A stretch of DNA of 9,178 nt, taken from contig CALFXR010000134.1 in assembly GCA_937958475.1 (NCBI GenBank), positions 1-9,178 of the forward strand, given 5' to 3'. Positions 1-6,248 of this stretch are shown one piece after another. The position numbers and the translations under genes were made by a program. The notes under the pieces are model-generated. The model saw nothing but the letters and a program-made list of their open reading frames with translations, did not search any database and was not told the DNA's origin. Each line of letters starts with the position of its first letter. Position 1 is the first letter of the stretch. The stretch comes from an uncultured Mesorhizobium sp. (lineage in GTDB: Bacteria; Pseudomonadota; Alphaproteobacteria; Rhizobiales; Rhizobiaceae).

Positions 1-359
1 GCGCGGGCGTTGCGCGCCTGCAGGCTTTCGAGATCGGTCGAGCGGCCGAAGACCTCGGCGACGGCGAGCGCGACCTGGATGCCGCGCCGCGCCCGGTAGA
101 GCAGCGTGTGCTGCGGGATGGAGAGCAGCTGGTCGTCGGGGCGAACGGCGGCGACCGTCTTCGCCAGCTCGACCTCGCGCGTCTTCCGCACCGCGCCGAC
201 CGAGACGGTGGAGACGAAGCGGCGGCCGGTGCCGGCGAGCGGGGTGGAGGACTGGCCCGAACCGTCCTCCAGCACGACGATGCGGGTGATGAAGCTCTGC
301 GCGGTGGCGCGGTGCTTTTCGATGTCGGCTTCGGAAATGGCGGTCAGTCCGGTGTCCAT
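1..359 (-). CDS. Hypothetical protein, 5' part only (119 residues visible), third gene of an unknown operon
   Basis: An open frame without stops runs leftward from an ATG at 357-359 to the window edge, so only the N-terminal 119 residues are seen. It starts MDTGLTAISEAD and contains a stretch near residues 40-60 (TGRRFVSTVSVGAVRKTR) followed by PDDQLLSIPQHTLLYRARRG near 77-96. There is no signal peptide, no membrane segment and no motif I recognise; the visible part is soluble, with mixed charge. The ribosome binding site is weak (AGGCTCCC just before the ATG). It lies 121 bp downstream of the 380-residue gene in the same direction and probably shares its transcript. The function is unknown, and I assign no family. 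Confidence 0.7.
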   Translation of the reverse strand, partial: MDTGLTAISEADIEKHRATAQSFITRIVVLEDGSGQSSTPLAGTGRRFVSTVSVGAVRKTREVELAKTVAAVRPDDQLLSIPQHTLLYRARRGIQVALAVAEVFGRSTDLESLQARNAR

Positions 360-380
360 GGGGAGCCTCGTTGTCCGTCA

Positions 381-480
381 GTCGGTCGTGGGTCGTCGGT
401 TGTCGGTCGTGAGTCGTCGGTCGTAGGGTCGCGAACCGGCGAAACAACATTCGACCGACGACCGACGAACCACGACCGAC
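381..480. repeat. Inverted repeat of two 29-bp arms built from GTCGGTCG-like units, between two operon genes
   Basis: Arm 1 is 381-409 and arm 2 is 452-480; they are reverse complements at 27 of 29 positions, with a 42-base loop. Arm 1 begins a 21-bp tandem repeat (381-401 and 402-422, 19 of 21 identical) made of GTCGGTCG and GTCGTCGG units. Arm 2 ends exactly against the stop codon of the upstream gene at 481-483. In the minus-strand transcript it would form a long GC-rich stem directly after that stop. There is no T-run, so it is not a classical intrinsic terminator. It may stabilise or attenuate the message, or be a decayed repeat element. Confidence 0.75.
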
Positions 481-1623
481 TCATACATCGCTGATCACCT
501 GTCCCTTGGACAGGATGTGGACCTTGTAGCCGGAGAAGATCTTCTGCGCCTCGCCGGCGGCGTAGAGCGCCTGGTAGGCCTCGTGCGGGATCAGCGCGTG
601 CTTCTCGTAGCTCGACACGCCCTGGCGGGCGGCTTCCAGGTCGTCGGTCTCGATGTGGAACTCCTCCGCCGCCGGCGTCGAGGAGAACAGGCCCTTGCGC
701 GCCGGGCGTTCCGACTTGGAGAACACCTCCTGCACGGTCCAGGTCAGCAGCCAGGCGTTCTCCGGCTTGCGCACCTTGGAAAGCACCTCCTCGACGATGG
801 AATTATGCTCGGTGATGCCGGCCGTGTAGAACGGGCCGAGCACGACGCGGCGCAGCTGCTTGGGGTGCAGGTCGGCGAAATCCTTGTCGAGGTTGCCGGC
901 GATGGTGGCCGGCGACAGGGCGTAGGCCGAGTTCTTCTCGGTGAAGTCGTCGAAGCGGTGGGCGAGGTCGGGGTTGAGCAGCCCGTCGACCGGCAGCGGG
1001 ATCTCGACCTTGGCGTTGAGCTTGCCGTCGCGCGTGACCAATTGCTCGACCATGGTCTCGGACCCGTCCTCCACCGTCGCCATGTAGATCAGCGGCAGGT
1101 TGGCGGTGCCGTCGAAGGCGCCCCAGTGAACCAGGTAGAAGGGCCGGCCGGACTTCGGATTGACCGAGACCATCGCCGTCTGGGCGAGCACGAAGGGGCC
1201 GAATGTCGCCCCGGCGCGCACGTCTTCCAGGTAGAGACGCTCGGCCATCGACTTCTGCAGCGCCGCCGGGAAGGCCTTGTGGCGCAGGATGAAGTCGGCC
1301 ATCTCGGCGCGGATCTCGTCGGGCTCGGGAATGGCCGCGAGCCGCTTGTCGGCGGTGCGGCGGTCGTTCTCCAGCTCGAGCACGTTCTGGTAGACCGGGA
1401 AGCCGCTCTCGGCGCGCGAGATGCGGAACTTGTCGGTGAAGCCGATGCGGTTCTTCCAGCAGGAGAACGAGGTCTCCAGGCGCGCGATGTATTCGGCGAC
1501 GATGCCCGCGACGATGCCGTGCCGGTAGAGCGGCGAGCGGTCGTCGCGCATGAACACTTCCAGCCCGCCCAGCGCCGCGGCGATGGCGTCGAAGTAGCGG
1601 ATGGAGGGATTGTCGGGGGTCAT
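481..1623 (-). CDS. Hypothetical soluble protein of 380 residues, second gene of an unknown operon
   Basis: The stop (TGA) is at 481-483. Three in-frame starts are possible: TTG at 1644, ATG at 1635 and ATG at 1623. I prefer 1623 because GGA lies seven bases upstream; the others have poorer spacing. The protein begins MTPDNPSIRYFDAIAAALGG. It has no signal peptide or membrane span and a single cysteine (Cys55). Residues about 1-50 and 80-135 look helical and charged. Residues about 140-270 look like alternating strands (for example FYLVHWGAFDGTANLPLIYM near 162-181). The C-terminal 100 residues are mixed. I see no nucleotide-binding, protease or DNA-binding motif. It follows the coiled-coil gene in the same direction and precedes the partial gene, so the three probably act together. 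The function is unknown. Confidence 0.8.
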   Translation of the reverse strand: MTPDNPSIRYFDAIAAALGGLEVFMRDDRSPLYRHGIVAGIVAEYIARLETSFSCWKNRIGFTDKFRISRAESGFPVYQNVLELENDRRTADKRLAAIPEPDEIRAEMADFILRHKAFPAALQKSMAERLYLEDVRAGATFGPFVLAQTAMVSVNPKSGRPFYLVHWGAFDGTANLPLIYMATVEDGSETMVEQLVTRDGKLNAKVEIPLPVDGLLNPDLAHRFDDFTEKNSAYALSPATIAGNLDKDFADLHPKQLRRVVLGPFYTAGITEHNSIVEEVLSKVRKPENAWLLTWTVQEVFSKSERPARKGLFSSTPAAEEFHIETDDLEAARQGVSSYEKHALIPHEAYQALYAAGEAQKIFSGYKVHILSKGQVISDV

Positions 1624-1711
1624 GAGGACGTCCATGCCATCCAAGGTCGGAATGCAACCCTGGTCGCCTGCCTTGCCGGGGTGCGTCGCGGCGCTTCCAA
1701 ACCTATCGCGA

Positions 1712-1845
1712 CGTCATCCTCGGGCTTGTCCCGAGGATCTGCCGCACTTCCGGAGACTGGGGTTCGACGGACATTCCGACCGCTCGTGCGGAACGCGCGT
1801 TCGGGAGCAGCGCCGCAGATCCTCGGGACAAGCCCGAGGATGACG
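1712..1845. repeat. Intergenic palindromic element with perfect 31-bp terminal inverted repeats
   Basis: Positions 1712-1742 and 1815-1845 are exact reverse complements over 31 bases. Each arm is itself a hairpin: ATCCTCGGG at 1716-1724, a CTTGT loop, then CCCGAGGAT at 1730-1738. Inside lie further pairings, CCGCAC at 1742-1747 with GTGCGG at 1786-1791, and a 12-bp perfect palindrome at 1791-1802. Translated on the minus strand the arms give VILGLVPRI and DPRDKPEDD, peptides I associate with a repeat that is frequently mis-annotated as small proteins in rhizobial genomes. No transposase and no clear target duplication are visible. The element fills most of the 292-bp gap between the coiled-coil gene and the 380-residue gene and would be transcribed with them. 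Confidence 0.85.
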
Positions 1846-1915
1846 CCGGGGTGGCTGGGGTCCGGCCGGACAGAGGGGGGCGCCATCGAACGCGACGTCC
1901 GCTCGGGGTGCAACC

Positions 1916-3004
1916 CTACGCCTTCACGTAGTCCGAGGCGTTGTGCTTCCTCAGCACCTCGTCGAAGCGGCGCGCGAAGGCCTCGTCGGCGAGCTTCTTG
2001 CGGCGCTGGATGTCGGCGGTGGCGACCATGTTCTTCTCGTGCAGCTCGAGCAGGTCGCCGATGTGTTTCTGCGCGGCGGCGCCGATGCCGGCCATGGTCT
2101 CCTCCGCGGTGTTGTCGACCTGGCTGCCCAGCGTGTTGATCTTGTGGGCGACGTCCTGCTGGGCGGCGGTCTTCAACGAGTCCTCCAGGGCCTTGTAGAG
2201 GACGATGCGCTGCTCGGTGTCGATGGTCAGCTTGTTGATCAGCGTGTTCTGCGCCGCGATCTGGTTGTTCAGCGAATCGACGAAGGTCTGGAACATCGAG
2301 GTGTAGCGCTCAAGCGTCTGGCTCTCGGCGAGCAGCTCCTGCTCCTTGGCCTGGCGCTCGTTGTATTCGGTGGCGAGCTTGGAGCGCTCGGATTCCAGTG
2401 CCGTGCGGTCGGTCTGGCTGGTCGAGGCGGCGATCCTGTTCTCGATGTCGAGCAGGAGCGGGTTCAGTTCCTCGATGCGCTTCTGCACGCCGGTGAGGTT
2501 GTCGATGGTCACCTTGCGGCGCTCGATGACCTGGGCGAGGCTCGACTCGGACGTCTTGTAGCGATCGTCGAGGACCTGCTTCTGCGCCTTGAGGATGCCG
2601 ACGATGGTGTCGGACTTGCCGAGCAGTTCCTGCAGATTGCCCGCCAGCGACATGTTGCGCACGCGCTCGGTGCGCATGCGCTGCTTCGACTGGGCGGAGA
2701 AGATGCCGATGAAGGATTCCCAGCCGGTGAAGTTCTTCATCGACTCGAATTCCGAGCCGAACACGTTGGTGGCGTCCTCGAGCCCGATGATCAGGTCGGC
2801 GATGTTGCCTTCCATGACCCTCTGCTGCTTCAGCACGTCCTCGATGCGCGCGTTCTCGATGTCGAAGTCGGCCGCGCCGATCTTGGCGTCGGTTTTGGCG
2901 AACTTGTCGAGAACGGTCGCCGACTGGTCGATCTTGGAGCGCATCTCCTCGACGACCCGCCGGGTCTTCTCGATCTCGGCATCGAAATTCTGCAGCGTGG
3001 CCAT
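1916..3004 (-). CDS. Coiled-coil protein of 362 residues, unknown function, first gene of an unknown operon
   Basis: The ATG at 3002-3004 is preceded by GGAGGG five bases upstream, a strong ribosome binding site; the stop is TAG at 1916-1918. The protein starts MATLQNFDAEIEKTRRVVEE and has no signal peptide, membrane span or cysteine. Long heptad-like, charged helices cover about residues 5-40, 130-235 and 245-290, with a less helical part near 80-120 (FTGWESFIGIFSAQSKQRMR). The C-terminal part, about 290-350, is also helical and ends in HNASDYVKA. The overall look is a rod-like cytoplasmic coiled-coil protein, somewhat like TelA-type or chemoreceptor cytoplasmic helices, but I see neither a TelA core nor a receptor hairpin motif. 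It is the promoter-proximal gene of the minus-strand trio. A structural or scaffold role is only a guess from the shape. Confidence 0.85.
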   Translation of the reverse strand: MATLQNFDAEIEKTRRVVEEMRSKIDQSATVLDKFAKTDAKIGAADFDIENARIEDVLKQQRVMEGNIADLIIGLEDATNVFGSEFESMKNFTGWESFIGIFSAQSKQRMRTERVRNMSLAGNLQELLGKSDTIVGILKAQKQVLDDRYKTSESSLAQVIERRKVTIDNLTGVQKRIEELNPLLLDIENRIAASTSQTDRTALESERSKLATEYNERQAKEQELLAESQTLERYTSMFQTFVDSLNNQIAAQNTLINKLTIDTEQRIVLYKALEDSLKTAAQQDVAHKINTLGSQVDNTAEETMAGIGAAAQKHIGDLLELHEKNMVATADIQRRKKLADEAFARRFDEVLRKHNASDYVKA

Positions 3005-3044
3005 CAGTGCCCTCCAGCCTCAACCCGTCCAAAACGCCCGGCGA

Positions 3045-3072
3045 ATATATGTGGCGTCCGTATCGATTGAAA
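3045..3072 (-). promoter_or_regulatory. Candidate promoter for the coiled-coil operon
   Basis: Read on the minus strand, TTTCAA (3067-3072) and ATATAT (3045-3050) are separated by 16 bases. The -10-like box lies about 40 bases before the ATG of the coiled-coil gene, giving a plausible short leader. The -35-like box is weak, so this rests mainly on the AT-rich hexamer in otherwise GC-rich DNA. Confidence 0.3.
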
Positions 3073-3114
3073 GACGCCACGCATCACGTTGTGGAAGCTC
3101 GTCCGGCCGGACGT

Positions 3115-3132
3115 CCCGCCCCGGAGGGCGGG
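3115..3132 (-). terminator. GC hairpin downstream of the cytochrome c gene, possible terminator
   Basis: CCCGCCC (3115-3121) and GGGCGGG (3126-3132) form a perfect 7-bp stem with a four-base loop, 38 bases after the cytochrome stop. A second small palindrome, GTCCGGCCGGAC, follows at 3101-3112. No T-tract follows on the minus strand, so termination is possible but not demonstrated. Confidence 0.35.
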
Positions 3133-3170
3133 CGCAAAGGCAAGGGACCGGCAGGGGGCCGTGCCGCGCG

Positions 3171-3587
3171 TCAGGGCTTGGTCGGCTTGGGATCGGCCTT
3201 CAGGTAAGCGATGACGTTGGCGATCTCGTCGTCCTTCTTCAGGCCGGCGAACGCCATCTTGTTGCCCGGGATCTTGACCTTCGGATCCTTCAGGTATTCG
3301 GCGATGTTCGCCTCGTCCCAGACCAGGCCGCCGGCTCCGGCGTCCTTCATGGGCTGCGAGTACTTCGCGGCGAAGCTCTCCAGCGTGCCGGCGGTGCGGC
3401 CGACGACGCCGGCCAGGTTCGGGCCGACCTTGTTCTTGTCGCCGACGGCGTCGTGGCAGGCCATGCACTTCTTGAAGACGTCGATGCCCTTCACCGCGTC
3501 ACCGGCGGGCGCCGCGTCTTCGGCGAGGGCAGGGGAGGCGAGCGCCGCGACGGCGACGAAGGCGGCGAGGATAGTTGCGGTTTTCAT
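3171..3587 (-). CDS. Periplasmic class I c-type cytochrome, 138 residues
   Basis: This is a small soluble electron carrier resembling cytochrome c2 and mitochondrial cytochrome c. Residues 1-22 form a signal peptide ending ASPALA before EDAAPAG, so export by Sec and haem attachment in the periplasm are expected. The haem motif is CMACH (Cys41, Cys44, His45), followed by KVGPNLAGVVGR, the usual class I context. The sixth ligand is very likely Met111 in PGNKMAFAGLKKDDE, matching the PGTKM-FAG segment of the family. The frame stays open upstream, but the ATG at 3585-3587 is chosen because it starts the signal peptide and has GGGGTG about six bases before it. It stands alone, 166 bp from the unknown operon and 344 bp from rpsU. 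The electron partner (a terminal oxidase or a dehydrogenase) cannot be told from the window. Confidence 0.95.
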   Translation of the reverse strand: MKTATILAAFVAVAALASPALAEDAAPAGDAVKGIDVFKKCMACHDAVGDKNKVGPNLAGVVGRTAGTLESFAAKYSQPMKDAGAGGLVWDEANIAEYLKDPKVKIPGNKMAFAGLKKDDEIANVIAYLKADPKPTKP

Positions 3588-3931
3588 GAGAAACACCCCG
3601 ATCTTGATGTGCGGCCTCCATATCAGACACACCGAAGCCCACACCAGCACCACGAACGTAGCAAGTCGTCGCACACGTTGCGAGTAACATTGACAAAACG
3701 TCGCGGGCCGATGGGTCGGTCCGGCGGTCGAAACGAAGCAGGGGGAGGCGAAGTTCGGCCGAAGCGAACTACGGGGAAGCCAACCACGGAGCCGCGCGGA
3801 ACGAAGCCGCGCAGAAGGGTCCCGCGGCGGCACGGGCCGGCCTGCGCGTCAAGGCGCTGGCCGCACAGGAGAGGGACGTCGGGGCAGGGGCGGTCCCGGC
3901 GCCGTGGCCGGGACGCGCGCCGGAGGGGGAA
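3588..3931. other. 344-bp gap between rpsU and the cytochrome gene
   Basis: I find no convincing gene here. The frame upstream of the cytochrome is open in register but carries no coding signature ahead of the signal peptide. Besides the hairpin at 3893-3914 there is a 6-bp stem (AGTTCG at 3752-3757 with CGAACT at 3765-3770) and a 7-bp direct repeat GCCGCGC (3791-3797 and 3806-3812). The cytochrome promoter should lie in 3600-3720, but no clear -35/-10 pair or FNR/FixK-type palindrome is visible. Confidence 0.5.
3893..3914 (-). terminator. Hairpin after rpsU, possible terminator
   Basis: GTCCCGGC (3893-3900) and GCCGGGAC (3907-3914) form a perfect 8-bp stem with a six-base loop, 17 bases after the rpsU stop. 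On the minus strand the following bases are C-rich without a U-tract, so it may be a Rho-assisted stop or an RNA 3'-end stabiliser. Confidence 0.4.
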
Positions 3932-4195
3932 TCAGCCCGCGGTTCTGCGGGGACCGGCGGCGCCCGGGATGACCTTGCGCTTCGGCGCAGCGATCAGGCC
4001 TTCGCGGACGGCCAGCTTGCGCGCCGCCTTGCGGGTGCGTCGGACCGCCTCGGCCTTTTCGCGGGCCTTGCGCTCGGACGGCTTCTCATAGGCGCGGCGC
4101 GCCTTCATCTCGCGGAAGACGCCTTCGCGCTGGAGCTTCTTCTTGAGGACCCGGAGGGCCTGTTCGACGTTGTTGTCGCGGACGAGAACCTGCAA
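3932..4195 (-). CDS. rpsU: Small-subunit ribosomal protein S21 (bS21), 87 residues, TTG start
   Basis: bS21 binds the 30S platform near the anti-Shine-Dalgarno region and helps initiation on structured messages. The sequence begins MQVLVRDNNVEQALRVLKKK and continues through REGVFREMKARRAYEKPS and KAREKAEAVRR, the hallmark of alphaproteobacterial S21. Homologues begin MQVLVRDNN, so the start here must be the TTG at 4193-4195, supported by a good ribosome binding site. The last 20 residues (PKRKVIPGAAGPRRTAG and a few before) form a basic tail, somewhat longer than the 70-odd residue core. It is transcribed alone or with tdk upstream; a candidate promoter lies 90 bp upstream and a hairpin follows the stop. 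Rhizobia often carry more than one rpsU copy, so this may be one of two. Confidence 0.95.
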   Translation of the reverse strand: MQVLVRDNNVEQALRVLKKKLQREGVFREMKARRAYEKPSERKAREKAEAVRRTRKAARKLAVREGLIAAPKRKVIPGAAGPRRTAG

Positions 4196-4199
4196 TGGA

Positions 4200-4207
4200 T
4201 TTCCTTC
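4200..4207 (-). promoter_or_regulatory. Ribosome binding site that fixes the TTG start of rpsU
   Basis: On the minus strand GAAGGAAA is seen here, with the AGGA core six bases before the TTG codon at 4193-4195. No in-frame ATG or GTG gives the conserved S21 N-terminus, so this site decides the start. Confidence 0.75.
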
Positions 4208-4284
4208 GGTCGTGAGTGCGGGATGATCTGGCCGCGTGGCGGCGCACAGTCGCCGGCGCGTCGCGCGGCGCAAGAACGACCCTC

Positions 4285-4312
4285 AGATAGGTGTCCCGGC
4301 CGCGAATGTCAC
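4285..4312 (-). promoter_or_regulatory. Candidate promoter for rpsU
   Basis: On the minus strand GTGACA (4307-4312) and CTATCT (4285-4290) are separated by 16 bases, which fits alphaproteobacterial housekeeping promoters. It would give a leader of roughly 80 bases. It lies 56 bases after the tdk stop, suggesting that rpsU need not depend on tdk transcription. Confidence 0.4.
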
Positions 4313-4367
4313 GTCAAATCGGCAGGGCGGCTCGTGGCCGATGGCGCCGGACGGTTCGCGGGCGGCG

Positions 4368-4979
4368 CTACGGGGCTCGAAAACCGACGAAATCCTCCGC
4401 CGGCATGCGGCCCATCTCCTCTTCCCAGTGGCGGCGGCACAGCGACACGTAGACGTCCTTGCCGATCGCCACCTGCGCGCCCTGCTTCGCCACCTTTCCG
4501 TCCGGCCCGAGCCTGACCACCATCGTCGCCTTGCGACCGCAACGGCAGATGGTCCGCACCTCGCGCATCTCGTCGGCGATCGCCAGCAGAGCCTTCGAGC
4601 CGGAAAAGAGGTTTCCCTGGAAGTCGGTGCGCAGGCCGTAGCACATGACCGGGACGCCGAGCCGGTCGGCGACGCGTGCCAGCTGCCAGACCTGTTCCTC
4701 GGTCAGGAACTGCGCCTCGTCGACGAAGACGCAATGGATGTTCTCGCGTTCGCCGTGCTCGCGGATGCGCTCGTAGAGGTCGTCGCCGTCGCGGAACAAT
4801 TCAGCCCCCGACTCCAGCCCGATTCGCGAGGATATGTAGCCCTGGTCGGCCTTGCGGTAGTGGCCGGCGACGAACAGCATCGTCGACATGCCGCGTTCGC
4901 GATAATTGTACGACGCCTGCAGCAGCATCGTCGACTTTCCGGCGTTCATCGTCGCGTAGTGGAAGTAGAGCTTGGCCAT
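4368..4979 (-). CDS. tdk: Thymidine kinase, type II, 203 residues
   Basis: It phosphorylates thymidine (and deoxyuridine) to the monophosphate with ATP in the pyrimidine salvage pathway, in the cytoplasm. The match to E. coli Tdk is clear along the chain. The P-loop is at residues 11-17 (MNAGKST), followed by the SYNYRERGM helix. DEAQF at 87-91 contains the likely catalytic base Glu88. The thymidine-binding region is CYGLRTDFQG at 113-122. The structural zinc site is formed by Cys145 and Cys147 (TICRCGRK) with Cys181 and His184 (SLCRRHW). The length is normal for the family and no key residue is missing. The ATG at 4977-4979 is preceded by AGGA four bases away. It is divergent from choX, with 217 bp between the starts. 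Confidence 0.97.
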   Translation of the reverse strand: MAKLYFHYATMNAGKSTMLLQASYNYRERGMSTMLFVAGHYRKADQGYISSRIGLESGAELFRDGDDLYERIREHGERENIHCVFVDEAQFLTEEQVWQLARVADRLGVPVMCYGLRTDFQGNLFSGSKALLAIADEMREVRTICRCGRKATMVVRLGPDGKVAKQGAQVAIGKDVYVSLCRRHWEEEMGRMPAEDFVGFRAP

Positions 4980-5090
4980 CGGTTCCTAATATGCCCACGC
5001 CAGCCGGCGCGGCGAGTCGTCGCCCGTCGCATTCCACATAAAAACCGTCGCGCTTGTCGCTTCCGGATCAGTGGGCGGCGCGACCTGCCG

Positions 5091-5128
5091 CTTGCAACAC
5101 CGGCAAAATGGTGTTTGGCTTCTTGCAA
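5091..5128. promoter_or_regulatory. Candidate operator region upstream of choX
   Basis: AACACC (5096-5101) and GGTGTT (5110-5115) form a 20-bp interrupted palindrome with an 8-base spacer. It is bracketed by two direct copies of CTTGCAA (5091-5097 and 5122-5128) exactly 31 bp apart, about three helical turns; the TTGCAA inside each copy is itself palindromic. The region lies 69-106 bp before the choX start in the divergent tdk/choX gap. This layout suits a dimeric regulator, and choX is known to be choline-inducible in Sinorhizobium meliloti. The identity of the regulator is unknown, and no good -35/-10 pair could be placed. Confidence 0.35.
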
Positions 5129-5196
5129 AGACAAGCGGTGCCGCGACGCTGGCGCCCGGGTGGAACATACAGAACGCAACAACGGGAGTTACAATC

Positions 5197-6132
5197 ATGT
5201 CGCGTATGACGTCGTTCGTCGCCGGCCTCGGCCTGGCGGCCATCCTTTCCACGGGCACCGCCATGGCCGGCGATGCGGCAAGCTGCAAGAAGGTCAGGCT
5301 GTCGGACGTCGGCTGGACCGACATCCAGGCGACCACGGGCGTCGCGTCGGTCCTGCTGACGGCGCTCGGCTACGAGCCGGACGTCATCGTCCTCTCCGTG
5401 CCGGTGACCTATGCGTCGCTGAAGAACAACGATCTCGACGTGTTCCTGGGCAACTGGATGCCGTCGATGACGGCCGACATCAAGGATTACGCCGCCGAAG
5501 GCTCGGTCGAGACGGTCGCGCGCAATCTCGAAGGCGCCGGCTACGGCATCGTCGTGCCGAGCTATGTCGCCGACGCCGGCGTCAAGAGCCTGACCGACAT
5601 CGGCAAGTTCAAGGACAAGTTCAACGGCAAGATCTACGGCATCGAGGCCGGCAATGACGGCAACCGCATCATCCTCGACATGATCTCCAAGCCGGAGAAC
5701 AACCTGACCGGCTTCGAACTGGTCGAATCTTCCGAGGCCGGCATGCTCACGCAGGCCGAGCAGTCGATCAAGGGCCAGGAGTGGATCGCCTTCCTCGGCT
5801 GGACGCCGCATCCGGTGATGGGCGCCATGAACCTGACCTATCTCGACGGCATGGGCGATTCGGGCTTCGGCGCGGCCACCGTCGAGACCAACGTGCGCAA
5901 GGGCTACCTCGCCGAATGCCCGAACGCCGGCAAGTTCATCGCCAACCTGAAGTTCACGCTCGACATGGAAGGCGCCATCATGGACGCCATCCTCAAGGGC
6001 GCCGACGCCAACACGGCCGCCACCGCATGGCTGAAGGCCAATCCGGACGCGGCGACCCCCTGGCTGGCCGGCGTCACCACCTTCGACGGCGGCGACGCGG
6101 CAGCGGCGGTGAAGACGGCGCTCGGCGGCTGA
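5197..6132 (+). CDS. choX: Choline ABC transporter periplasmic binding protein ChoX, 311 residues
   Basis: This is the high-affinity substrate receptor that captures choline in the periplasm and delivers it to ChoW/ChoV. Residues 1-24 form a signal peptide ending TAMA before GDAASC. Recalling the S. meliloti ChoX structure, the aromatic box Trp43, Trp90, Tyr119 and Trp205 plus Asp45 and Asn156 bind choline. Here Trp40, Trp87, Tyr116, Trp202, Asp42 and Asn153 occur with one constant offset of three, in DVGWTDIQ, LGNWMPSM, GAGYGIV, FLGWTPHP and EAGNDGNR. This makes choline specificity likely rather than just a generic quaternary amine. Cys30 and Cys241 could form a disulfide. The frame is open further upstream, but ATG 5197 begins the signal peptide and has GGGAG eight bases before it. 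It is the first gene of choXWV. Confidence 0.95.
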   Translation: MSRMTSFVAGLGLAAILSTGTAMAGDAASCKKVRLSDVGWTDIQATTGVASVLLTALGYEPDVIVLSVPVTYASLKNNDLDVFLGNWMPSMTADIKDYAAEGSVETVARNLEGAGYGIVVPSYVADAGVKSLTDIGKFKDKFNGKIYGIEAGNDGNRIILDMISKPENNLTGFELVESSEAGMLTQAEQSIKGQEWIAFLGWTPHPVMGAMNLTYLDGMGDSGFGAATVETNVRKGYLAECPNAGKFIANLKFTLDMEGAIMDAILKGADANTAATAWLKANPDAATPWLAGVTTFDGGDAAAAVKTALGG

Positions 6133-6150
6133 GCGGCCCGCACGACAGGG

Positions 6151-6183
6151 GAAGGGCAGTCTCCCGCCGAGGGAGCGCCCTTC
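6151..6183 (+). promoter_or_regulatory. Two-part hairpin between choX and choW
   Basis: GAAGGGC (6151-6157) pairs with GCCCTTC (6177-6183), and inside it CTCCC (6161-6165) pairs with GGGAG (6171-6175) around a GCCGA loop, 18 bases after the choX stop. It has no proper T-run. Such intercistronic stems commonly protect the binding-protein part of ABC operon messages or cause partial termination, which would give more ChoX than ChoW/ChoV. Confidence 0.5.
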
Positions 6184-6220
6184 TTCGCGCCGCGTGAGGG
6201 GATGACGGTATCGGCGCGCC

Positions 6221-6237
6221 GGCACGGCTCGCGTGCC
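6221..6237 (+). promoter_or_regulatory. Hairpin touching the choW ribosome binding site
   Basis: GGCACG (6221-6226) and CGTGCC (6232-6237) form a 6-bp stem with a five-base loop that ends one base before the GGAGGG of choW (6239-6244). A bulged alternative pairing would include part of the site. It could lower choW translation relative to choX. Confidence 0.35.
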
Positions 6238-6248
6238 CGGAGGGAAAC

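Noticed and set aside
1620..1913. 97-codon minus-strand open frame in the gap between the 380-residue gene and the coiled-coil gene
   Set aside because: Its translation is mostly the palindromic repeat (VILGLVPRI and DPRDKPEDD peptides) and it has no ribosome binding site.
517..2139. 540-codon plus-strand open frame opposite the unknown operon
   Set aside because: Biased composition (R, V, L, D rich), antisense to a well-supported gene and crossing the inverted repeat; typical of high-GC antisense frames.
3588..3833. N-terminal extension of the cytochrome c frame upstream of its signal peptide
   Set aside because: The extension would bury a normal Sec signal peptide (MKTATILAAFVAVAALA), and the ATG at 3587 has its own ribosome binding site.
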